Assembly: GCA_015499995.1 (NCBI GenBank)
Contig: JADNRV010000003.1
Span: 248,001 to 312,000, forward strand
Source of the DNA: Flammula alnicola
Taxonomy: Eukaryota > Basidiomycota > Agaricomycetes > Agaricales > Strophariaceae
Direction: 5' to 3'
Length of the DNA: 64,000 nucleotides
This document shows positions 21,833-31,155 of this stretch, piece by piece. Positions within the stretch are counted from its first letter, which is position 1. The number at the start of each line of letters is the position of its first letter. The notes beneath the pieces are model-generated. The model did not search any database, had not been told where the DNA came from, and saw nothing but the letters and a program-made list of their open reading frames with translations. The translations under genes were made by a program, and so were the position numbers.

Positions 21833-23638
21833 TCTGTGGCGCACTGATTTTGAGTCCGCATTGTCTCCCACTGTAGCAGATTGGTCTGAAACGGCCGCTC
21901 CGCTTCCTCGTCCCCCTTCTTCTGTACTCAATGATCCTGTTGCAACTCGGACCATTTTAGACAATCCAGATGTGTTCAAAATCGTTACGCCGATCAATGT
22001 CGACAAATTTCAAGAACTTTTATCGGACCATCCTAACCCGGAATTCGTCGATTCAGTTTGCGAAGGGCTCCGTCATGGTTTCTGGCCGTGGGCAGATACT
22101 ATGAAAGATGGTTATCCGGAGACGTTAGATCTTGCTCGACCACCTAAGGACGACAATGAAGCGGACTTCATTCAAAATCAGTGCAAAATCGAAGTCGAGA
22201 AGGGACGCTTCTCACCACCTTTTGGCCCCGACCTTCTCCCGGGAATGTACTGCATGCCGGTGCATACTGTTCCGAAAAAAGATACTGATGAACTTTGAAT
22301 GATAACTGACCATAGCGCCGGAAAATTCTCGCTCAACAGTATGATCGACCACGAGCAGGTTACCGGGTTTCCACTAGACAACATGCGACATCTCGGAGAG
22401 ATGCTTCTCCATTTCGTACGCTCTTCTATTGTTGACAAACCCATAGTGATGTGGAAATCGGACGTCTCCGAGGCCTACCGTCGCATGCCTGTGCACCCTT
22501 ATTGGCAAATAAAACAGGCCAATCTAGTCGACGGTCAATTCTACATTGATCGTTGTAACACATTTGGGAGTTCATCCTCTGGTGCTATTTGGATTTCCTT
22601 CAACAGTCTCGTGGCTTGGATTGCGAAGCACTCACGCGGTCTTGATTATTTGGCAACATACGTCGACGACTCATCTGGATTTGACATCGAGGGTGACACG
22701 CTGTACTATGAACCATATCATGCTGAGTTTCCACGTCATCAGACTGAACTACTCATGCTATGGGATGAAATCAGTCTCCCGCATAAACAATCGAAGCAAG
22801 TGAACAGTACAGAACTCGCGATTATCGGGATTTATGTAAATCCGAACAACATGACTTTCTCGCTACCAAAGAAATCCCGAGACGATTTGCTTGACGTTCT
22901 GGAACTTTGGTACACCAAACCGCTTAACGGCGCTAAACAACACTATCATCTTAAGCACTGGCAACAAATGGCCGGTTGGTTGAACTGGTCATTCAACGTT
23001 TTCCCCCTCTTACGCCCTTGCCTTAACACTTTTTACGCGAAAACAACTGGTCACTACGACGCCAACAAACATATCCACGTTAACGATCAATTCGCCAGGA
23101 CTTCATCTGGGCTGCCCACCATATCAAACATTCCGACGGCATCCATATTCTCAGGGCTGCCAATTGGGACGCTTCTACGGCCGATTTCACTATTTTTTGT
23201 GATGCTTGCCCAGGCGGTATGGGTTTCTGGTACCCTGAACTAGACCTCGGTTTCGATCTGCGTCTCGACACTGATGCAGATCTTGAAATCATCTATTTTT
23301 ACGAAGCCCTCTGCGTTCTCTGTGCACTTCGCGATGTCGCCACGTGTGTTCATTACGGCGCGCGCGTTGCGATTTTCACCGACAACCTTAACACGGTTCA
23401 TATGTATAACTCACTAAAGTGTTCAGGTGACAAGTTTAACAAAATTCTGAAATCCTCCGTCGATATCATTTTCGATACAGGAATCGACTTGCGCGTTTTA
23501 TATGTCCCAGGAACAGAAAACGTCGTCGCCGACGCTCTATCCCGCTCTTACATCCACACCGCACTTGATATTGTGCCCCATCTTAAAATATCACTGTTTC
23601 AACCCCCTCTTTGGTCGCTGGGGGCAAACAAAAAATGA
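21833..23638 (+). pseudogene. reverse transcriptase-RNase H region, broken
   Basis: Pol-like frame in +1 relative to gag, entering through the gag 3' end. The RT finger/palm region includes GMYCMPVHTVPKK and YLATYVDDSSG (the YVDD catalytic box). RNase H carries the acid residues in FCDACPGGMGF, FYEALCVL, FTDNLNT and VVADALSR. Two lesions are visible. A TGA at 22296-22298 lies just after KKDTDEL and just before the next RT block. A one-base frame change near 23095-23101 lies between RT and RNase H. The reading frame ends with TGA at 23636-23638, overlapping the next ORF's ATG. Described as found; not restored. Confidence 0.8.
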
Positions 23639-24624
23639 GCATGTTACCTGGGACCAGGCAGCCACTCCGGCTACCTTGGTCCGTTGAGCGCCTTCTTCAT
23701 GAACGCGCGCTCGCTCTTGGCGAAGCCATTGATATCTCCACCGAGAAATCTTATAACTCAGCACTCAACTCTTACTTGGCCTTCGTCCGCATCCACCAGC
23801 TCTATACGGAACCCACTGAAGACACCTTATCTTTATACATAGTCTATATGTCCCACTACATCCAACCTCGTTCCGTAAACACCTACCTCTCAGGAATCGT
23901 GCAGCAGCTTGAACCTTACTTCCCTCAAGTCCGCGGCAATCGCAATGCACCGCTCGTAAAACGAACACTCCGTGGATGTATGCATAGAAAAAGTTCCGCC
24001 ATCAAACGAAAACACGCTTTGACTCTCGACGACTTATCAAAAGTCAGTAATCACTATTCTAACTCTCAAAATCATGACGATCTCTTGTTCGTCGCTATGC
24101 TTTTTACCGGCTTCTTCGGTTTGATGCGCCTCGGCGAACTGACTTTCCCTGATGACGAAACTATTCGTGACTGGCGCAAACTCTCACTACGCTCGTCGGT
24201 GGTTATTACTTCCGAACAATACGAGTTTCTACTGCCAGCTCACAAGGCCGACCGTTACTTCGAAGGGAATAAAATCATTATTCGCAAAGACCAAAGACAA
24301 CACGACCCCCTCCATTTCTTCACAAATTATCTCGCATCTCGCGATCGTCTCTTCTCTCTTTCCTCCCCCATTTGGGTCACCTCCCAGGGTTCTATTCCCA
24401 CCTGATCGTTCTTTATCCGTCGTCTGCGTACCTTTTTCGATCAATCCATTTGCGGTCAGTCGATGCGAGCGGGCGGCGCCACATCCCTTGCAGAAAATGG
24501 CGTCTCCCCCTCAATAATTCAAGCTATGGGTCGATGGTCTTCCTCTGCCTTTCTCGTTTACATACGGAAAAGCCCAGCTTTAATTCAGGCGCTCTTGTAT
24601 GCTCGCCAGCCCTCCCACACTTAA
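23635..24624 (+). pseudogene. tyrosine recombinase of retroelement, one in-frame stop
   Basis: ORF beginning MSMLPGTRQPLRLPW, whose ATG overlaps the pol stop as ATGA. The N-terminal SAM-like core-binding segment is ISTEKSYNSALNSYLAFVRI. The catalytic domain has GFFGLMRLGEL (Arg I region), then, after a TGA at 24403-24405, SMRAGGATSLAENG (the Box II region). It continues with IQAMGRWSSSAFLVYIR, which supplies the tyrosine. The stop truncates the protein before the catalytic Arg/Tyr box, so the encoded recombinase should be inactive unless the stop is read through. The rest of the ORF to the TAA at 24622-24624 is intact. Confidence 0.82.
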
Positions 24625-24721
24625 TTGTGAGCTTTGCGCTCCAATTTGTACAACATTTCCTCGCTCCTCATATCGTTTCCCTCATCTTAAAATTAAAAAA
24701 AAAAAAAAAAAATTTGTTTGA

Positions 24722-24842
24722 TAGCGTTACCTCTCGTTAATTTGTTGCTAAATCTATATATGGGCATCTGGCCGGTCTCGGCGCCGCCAGATGCCTTTTT
24801 TCTGCTACTCACTGTGTGATTCAACGCCCGAACCGTCATTGG
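24722..24842 (+). repeat. split direct repeat B1
   Basis: 121-bp repeat, preceded by an A-rich run (24692-24710). It matches B2 at 25400-25520 except at two positions (T/C at 24817 and G/A at 24830, approximate). It contains a GC hairpin around GGCATCTGGC...GCCAGATGCC, perhaps a 3'-end signal. Confidence 0.9.
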
Positions 24843-25169
24843 TCGAGTTTAAAGGTCAATTTACCCAAGTCCAATGAAAGGGAACAACCGGGCAACTTGC
24901 GGATGCGGTGTCTCTGTCACGTGCCTCAGCGCGCGCAACAATTATAGGAGTCGTCTACAAACTGTTCGTCCTCAGCGTCTATAGTTTAAACATCGGATAG
25001 GGGATGTTCATACTTCCCCTATCAAATGGTCTTGAACACATACTCCTAAATTATAGTTTCATATATTTAGGAGTTTTTGAAAAGACTTATATAGGACACA
25101 TTTGTCGTCTAAGCCTCGGCGCTTTGACATCTCCAGCGCATCCGACACAGTCTTATCGCTTCGAGTTAC
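24843..25169 (+). repeat. split direct repeat A2
   Basis: Second copy of the 327-bp A repeat, directly abutting B1, as in the B1-A2 junction of Ngaro/PAT elements that templates a circular intermediate. Confidence 0.92.
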
Positions 25170-25399
25170 CCACCCTCCTGCACCTAACAACGTCCGCCAA
25201 TATGCAAAATCGCTACTGTCTCAGCAAACACACCTTCTGGAGTTTCGTGCAATGGAATAACACCACCGGCTGTTGCTGCTTCCGCATCATTCATACTTAC
25301 ATTGACGACGTAATAATCGAGATATTTCCCAATCCCGTTCACAACCCTTGTCCATCATCTATACACGCTATGTAATTATCACACGTGTCCGACGAGTAC

Positions 25400-25520
25400 T
25401 AGCGTTACCTCTCGTTAATTTGTTGCTAAATCTATATATGGGCATCTGGCCGGTCTCGGCGCCGCCAGATGCCTTTTTTCTGCTACTCACTGTGCGATTC
25501 AACGCCCAAACCGTCATTGG
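25400..25520 (+). repeat. split direct repeat B2
   Basis: Second copy of the 121-bp B repeat and presumed right end of the element. It is separated from A2 by 230 bp (25170-25399) of unique sequence rather than abutting it. Confidence 0.9.
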
Positions 25521-25558
25521 GTATTATAATATAGACTAGCAGTTGACCCATGCTTCAC

Positions 25559-26045
25559 TAAGGCTGGACGTGGGTGCACCCTCAGGTTACCTGGATCCTT
25601 ACCTGCAGGTATTTTCAGAAAAAAATCCATACCTGGACCTGTAGGGATCCTTTCCCACGGTTCACCTGGACCCACAGGTATTTTACCTGCAGGTCACAGG
25701 TCAACAGGTATTAAAGGTACCTGCAGGTATTTGGTGGTAAAAGCTCTTAGAATGTCTTGAATACCTAATTATATGATATTAAATGACTGTTTTTCTGCTT
25801 AAACATACTTCTACACCTATCTTGCACACTTTATTCAGTTGAAAGTCTGTCTTTAAGCCTAAATTAGGTGTTATATAAATATTTGAGTATGCAAGCAGGT
25901 ACCTGTCAGTCAAATTTTTCAAACCCAGACCCTCAAGGACCTGTGGCTGCAGGTAACCTGGACCTGCAGGTCAGGATCTCTACAGGTATTCCCATGGGTA
26001 AACCCACAGGTAACCCATATGGACCTGGACCTGTGTCCAGCCTTA
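25559..26045. mobile_element. 487-bp hAT-like non-autonomous element (MITE)
   Basis: 11-bp terminal inverted repeat TAAGGCTGGAC at 25559-25569 and its complement at 26035-26045. Flanking 8-bp repeats are TGCTTCAC (25551-25558) and TGCTTCGC (26046-26053). They match at 7 of 8 sites, and 8 bp is the hAT target length. Both arms are rich in the palindrome ACCTGCAGGT and half-sites, typical hAT subterminal transposase-binding repeats. No coding capacity. It sits inside a Helitron-like terminal hairpin. Confidence 0.8.
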
Positions 26046-26239
26046 TGCTTCGCACGGTTTCAATGTTTCAATGTTGGAGTGTATGAGCTTGATCCTTGAA
26101 ATGAGTTTAAAATGTGTGTTATTAAACTAATCAAGATTTATATTTCAGATTGCAACACTGAATAAAAGAAATGCCTGGTTTGATTTCCAACTCAGAAAGA
26201 CTTGCAAGAAATAACCAATAGAAGTAATAGTAATACCTG

Positions 26240-26375
26240 TAGCTGTACCCCATGCATAGTATTCCGACCTGTGCATAGTACCCCTACCCGTGGGGCTATG
26301 CGTAGTACACCTACCCGTGCATAGAACTCCTACATGCATAGTACCCTACCCATGTTTAGCACCCCTTACCTGTGA
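26240..26375. repeat. degenerate minisatellite, about 20-bp unit
   Basis: Five to six diverged copies of a unit like TGCATAGTACCCCTACCCG. The unit boundaries drift and copies differ by substitutions. No coding potential. Confidence 0.65.
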
Positions 26376-26557
26376 CCCAGAGGTGTGCAGTAGTGGATGC
26401 ACTCGGACATGAGAACGCGAGACCGTGACCGCGAGACCTGCGCGTGCGAGATCGAGCCGGCACGTGTCAGCTAGTGCTGCTAGATCAGCTTGACGCGTAA
26501 GTGCACCCTCATTTGCATATGACATAAGTTTTGTCTTACGTAACTGGTCCCCCATGT

Positions 26558-26574
26558 CCCGTGCTTCGCACGGG
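26558..26574. repeat. 7-bp stem hairpin shared with other repeat ends
   Basis: Perfect inverted repeat CCCGTGC-TTC-GCACGGG. Close variants occur at 17951-17965 and, interrupted by the hAT-like element, at 25546-25558 plus 26046-26058. Probably the terminal hairpin of one Helitron-like family. Confidence 0.6.
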
Positions 26575-27043
26575 TGCTTGTTGAATCGGAGTATGAATGT
26601 GCCGCAGCCAATCAAAACACATCTTTGTCTTTGTCCCCGGAAAGAAATAGCCAATCACAAGGGTTTTTTGTCTCGTGGGAAAGAGTCTGAGCTCTTTTAT
26701 TATAAAAGATTTAAGCCGATCCTTAAATCTTAGCGATTCTAATGACTTATTTGAGATCGTTAAAGACGGCTCAGATCTGGAAAATGAACTGGTCCAGTTG
26801 GAATTTTTATTTCTGCGATTGCACCTGCGACAACTGTACTGGCTGCCTTGCGATCCTTGTCAAAAATACGATTTACCCGATTGGGTAACAATTTTTTGAC
26901 TGGCCATCATTTTGCAATCATAATCCTCTTTACCTCTCAGTACGACGTCCTTGACGAAACGGAATCATTGACCTACCAAACTCTGGTCTCAGCTGGAGAT
27001 AAAAAAATCGTGACATATATTGAAAATCTTCAAAACAGCAAGG

Positions 27044-29985
27044 ATGGTTGAAGCACACCACCATAGACCGACACTCAAACAGGTAGCTATTCCAGCAAAT
27101 AATCTAAAGATCAGCATACTGAACCTTGTATGCCGTCTAGCAAAATAAATCCTTCAAGTCAAAACACGCTTCCAAAGGCTCGCTAAAGGATGCTGCAAAA
27201 GGTACGCCTAGAAAATCTTCCATGCATGCCCTGGTCTCAACGAATCTTAATTATTCAGGTCGGATCGCTCGTGCATCCCCCAAAGCATCTCCTTCTTCCA
27301 ATTCAGCAGCTCAATCTCGTCTCAACCGCCGGAATAGCGCGAAGCAAGTACAGACGATCAAACGCAATGCTCTTGTTTCTGCAACCCGTGTATTTAATGG
27401 TGTCGATGGCGCACCGCGTATTGTCGCCGTTATTCCGCTCACAGAAGATGTGAGCACAAAAAGTACTGTTGGATCCCTGGCAGAAATACTGGACCTCGCA
27501 TCGGATGAGTGTCCCGAAGATGGGATTTGGAAAATGAGGTGCATGGAACCGCTCTGATGACCATTAATATTTATTAACACATGAAAGTAGAGCTGATCGC
27601 TTCAAAACTTCTCTTCAATTCCGTACAGTACCCTACAGAAACTTCTACGCTGCTCTAGATGCGTGCAAAGTCGCGGACTACGTGGTTTTTGTCCTATCCA
27701 GCAGTGTAGAAGTGGACACGTGGGGCGACACGTTGCTCCGGACATTACAGGCTCAAGGCCTCCCCGATGTTGTCAGTGTAGTGTCGCCGGATGCATCTAT
27801 GGATGCCAAGTCGCGTACGGCAACCCTCAAATCTCTATTATCTTTCATACAGTATTTCGTTCCAAATCAAACGCGGATATTCGACCTCCACGTTAGCTCG
27901 GATCGGCTAAATGCGTTGAGATCACTCTCTGAGGGCAAGCCTGCAGACGTGCGGTGGAAAGAAGGAAGGTCCTCGATTCTGGGCGAATCTGTAGAGTGGG
28001 ATGCTGGAACTTTGAAGGTCACTGGTATCGTACGCGGGTCTGCGCTTTCAGTCAACCGACTTGTGCATCTTCCCAACTTCGGAGATTACCAGGTCTCAAA
28101 GGTTGGTGTTTAATCTCTGAAATATGTTTATTACCACTAAAATTTTGATTTACCTTAGATTTTCTCTGCCCCGCTTCCCCGACTTTCTAAAGTTGCCCAC
28201 GTTGCAAGCATGGAGGTCGAACCTGCTCTTCTAGTGGAGCCCGATCCGTCATCTGCAGATTCTCTGGTGTCAAGCAATGATCCCGATGACCTAGCAAACG
28301 AACAGACGTGGCCATCGGAAGAAGAAATGAATGGTGCAACCGACGATGTCCAAGCTGAGATTCCGGATGCACTTGAGGGTACTACACCGAAATCGGTGCG
28401 ACGGATTCCCAAAGGCATGAGTGAATATCAAGCTGCATGGATCCTCGATGAAGATGATGACGAGGGAGAAGACGGCGAAGAAAGCAAAGAGAGTGCCGAT
28501 GAAGTTGAGATGGAAGACATGCAGGAGGTAGAGGAGATGCAGGATATGCCTATGGATGACACCGCGACGGAGGTTGGGGGTGTTCGCTTCGAAGATCTTG
28601 ACATAGAGGAAGAAGAGGAACAGTAAGTTACGTCTTTCAATTATCTTGCGGACAGCTATTGATGGCTCGTCAAGGTTGGAGAAGTGGCGAAACCGACAAC
28701 GAGAGGAAGAAGACGATCTGTCGTTCCCTGACGAAGTTGACACGCCCAAAGATATTCCAGCAAGCACTCGTTTCCAGCGTTTCCGTGGGATGAGGTCTTT
28801 CAGGACAAGTCCTTGGGACCCATACGAGAACCTTCCTCGTGACTACGCCCGGATATTCCAATTCGAGGATTTCAAGCGAACCGAGCGTGGGGTTCGTCGA
28901 CGGGCGGAACAGGAGTTAAGTGTCGTTGAGGTTAGTGATTTTTGATTAGCATATATTTATAACTAGACCTTACAGTTATTATTTAGCCAGGTGTGCGAGT
29001 TACAATTCATCTCAAAGATGTACCTCGAGAAGCTGCGACTACATCGCCTGTCATTCTCTTCTCCCTCCTGCAGCATGAACACAAGGTGACGGTATTAAAT
29101 TTCACTGTGCAGCGAAACACAGAGTATGATGGCTCTGTGCGGTCCAAGGTTACTTTTAGACGTTCCTTATGTATTGACTCTGGCTGATCGCCGTTTAGGA
29201 TTCTCTTATCCTTTGCGTCGGACCACGCCGATTGGCAGTCAATCCTATCTACAGCCAACATACTCGTGGCGGTGGTAAAGGTGCCAACAACGTTCACAAA
29301 TTCGAACGGTACCTTCGTCATGGGGTCACTTCTATCGCCACAACCTACGGTCCGGTTATTTACGGCAAGCAACCCTGTGTTCTCCTAAGAGAAACGACTG
29401 ATTCAGAAGGTGCGCACGCCTCTAATACATCTCTTGCCTATCAGTCATTCCAATCTGGGATTACCAGAGTGTCTTTTGTGTGATTGTGGACTGTTGAATC
29501 CTTAGACTCACTATCCATATATTATTATAGCTCCACAACTCGTGGCCATGGGCACCTTTATGAACCCCGATACGACACGGATTGTAGCCAAGCGTATTAT
29601 TCTTACTGGTCATCCATTCAAGGTGCACAAGAAGACCGCAACAATCCGCTACATGTTCTTCAATCCGGGTAAGCTTTCCCATATGTTATGTTCCTTCGTA
29701 ACCCCATTTCTCATGCTTTTTTGACGTCGATAAGATGACGTGCACTATTTCAAACCAATCCAGCTCCACACCAAACATGGACGAACCGGCCATATTCGCG
29801 AATCCCTGGGCACACATGGGTACTTCAAGGCCTATTTCGATGGTCCCATCAATCAGATGGATACCGTCTGTATGTCTCTATACAAACGTGTCTTCCCCAA
29901 GTGGGCGAAGACCTGGACTGGGGCAGCCAGTGGAAAAAAGGCCAGCATTGCACAGGCCTTACACCCAGAAGCAATGGAAGAGTAG
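27044..29985 (+). CDS. TSR1: ribosome biogenesis protein TSR1
   Basis: Nine exons: 27044-27082, 27141-27538, 27591-28101, 28159-28622, 28675-28930, 28987-29148, 29199-29409, 29531-29668, 29735-29985; 809 aa, the usual Tsr1 length. The protein begins [20 protein letters not shown], a Bms1/Tsr1 N-terminus. It has an inactive GTPase-like domain ([20 protein letters not shown]), an acidic centre ([20 protein letters not shown]), and a conserved C-terminal block with [21 protein letters not shown] and [13 protein letters not shown] [20 protein letters not shown]. Tsr1 is needed for late cytoplasmic maturation of pre-40S subunits. No defect seen. Confidence 0.95.
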
Positions 29986-30632
29986 GTTTGCATTTTCTAA
30001 TTACTTTTTGCGTTTTCTGCTCCAGAAATTGGCTTCGTACCACATAACCTACATGAATACAACATAGAACACGTCTAAGCATAAGATTTGCTCCGACTGA
30101 TATGATCGCAGTTCGCACGCGCATAGTCCCAACTCAGTCACACTCCACCATACAATCAGTATCAGCAACCCCGCCATATTTACCTCCCACAGGTTTCCGG
30201 GAACTCCCTTTTTATTTTCTGGATTCATTCTATCCATCGGAACGACGTCAATCTTTTTCTAGCTGGATGAGAAGGCAATGGCCTGCTTCACACAGAAATG
30301 GAAAAGGTAATACTGATGCTCAGGAGTGATATTACATACAGTCCTGCCGCCATACAATCAATGTTGGGCGGTGGTTCGCATTGGCTTCCAGTAGGCCATA
30401 GAACCACCAAGATACAGCACGCAATACCTACGACCCAACGACTACGTAAAATATATCCTCTCAGCGAGCCCAAAGCATGCACATCAACTGTAGGCGTGCG
30501 GTCCATAGTAAATATGGCGTTTGAAAGGATAATGAGCAAACCGTGAGACTGGAAATTTTACACGGCTTACAGATGTGTTGTGGGGGCGAATGCGATTGCA
30601 TAATGCATGCAAGGACAATTGGTTGTCAAGCT
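29986..30632. other. intergenic region after TSR1
   Basis: Contains minus-strand ORFs of 62-91 codons, one with two hydrophobic stretches (30288-30539). No start/splice context or family resemblance persuades me. AT-rich 3' flanks of converging genes. Confidence 0.4.
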
Positions 30633-30889
30633 TTAGCACGGTTCAGACCTATCCCTGGACGCTGTCAGCCTTTTGGATTCGGGTAGCAAGTAAGGTAAAC
30701 GCGAAATGTCTGACCGGTCGAGGCAAGTTTCTCAGCGCGAGCGACACGGGAGTACGCTGCAGGAATTTTGGAGATGGCCTCGGTGTGGCTTTTATCTAGC
30801 AAAGATCGTGCTAGGGAGAACTGGCGAAGTGTATAAGCAGCGAGCTCTTGAGAGTAACGCGAAGTTTTGCTGTCTGCTGTAGAAATCAT
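30633..30889 (-). CDS. small hypothetical protein, 67 aa
   Basis: Two-exon model 30715-30889 plus 30633-30661, joined by a 53-bp GT-AG intron (donor GTCAGA, acceptor GACAG). The protein begins MISTADSKTSRYSQELAAYT, continues with a helix-rich middle (LRQFSLARSLLDKSHTEAIS) and ends ASTASRDRSEPC. It is amphipathic with a regular heptad-like pattern but has no known domain. The codon pattern is more gene-like than the surroundings. It could be a larger gene with further exons or a chance ORF. Confidence 0.4.
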
Positions 30890-31155
30890 GGCGATGAGAT
30901 TTATGATAGAGAGGAGAGGTCGCAAGGTTTAAATAAGGTCGAGATGTGTTTGTTACCTTTTGGTTCAACGCCCCTTCACTCCAATGAATAACAGCCTATT
31001 TTTGGAGTTCATACCTTCGTTGAGCGGAACGACGTCATTCGCCCATTTTCAAAGGCCTGGACCGCGCGCCTCAGTCGTTATGATACAACTTCACTGCTCA
31101 TCCGATTACTGTGGTGATACAATTAAATAAGCTCCGAAAGAACTAGACCTAAATA

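Larger units (their letters stand above)
20094..25520 (+). mobile_element. tyrosine-recombinase (Ngaro/PAT-like) retrotransposon with split direct repeats
   Basis: 5.4-kb element of the DIRS order. Gene order is gag-like, RT-RNase H, tyrosine recombinase. Instead of LTRs it has split direct repeats A1 (20094-20420), B1 (24722-24842), A2 (24843-25169) and B2 (25400-25520). A1 and A2 look identical over 327 bp; B1 and B2 differ at two sites. No target duplication is visible, as expected for recombinase-mediated insertion. No methyltransferase domain is seen, which fits Ngaro/PAT rather than DIRS1. A 230-bp segment between A2 and B2 is unusual. The long ORFs are broken by two TGA stops and one frameshift. 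Confidence 0.88.
26046..27043. other. repeat-rich region upstream of TSR1
   Basis: Holds the right flank of the hAT-like element, the minisatellite and the hairpin listed separately. A 74-codon ORF at 26675-26899 (ENELVQLEFLFLRLHLRQLYW) is unrecognised and may be old element remnant or chance. TSR1 promoter presumably lies after 26900. Confidence 0.4.

Noticed and set aside
28291..28767. 158-codon minus-strand ORF
   Set aside because: Antisense shadow of the acidic part of TSR1.
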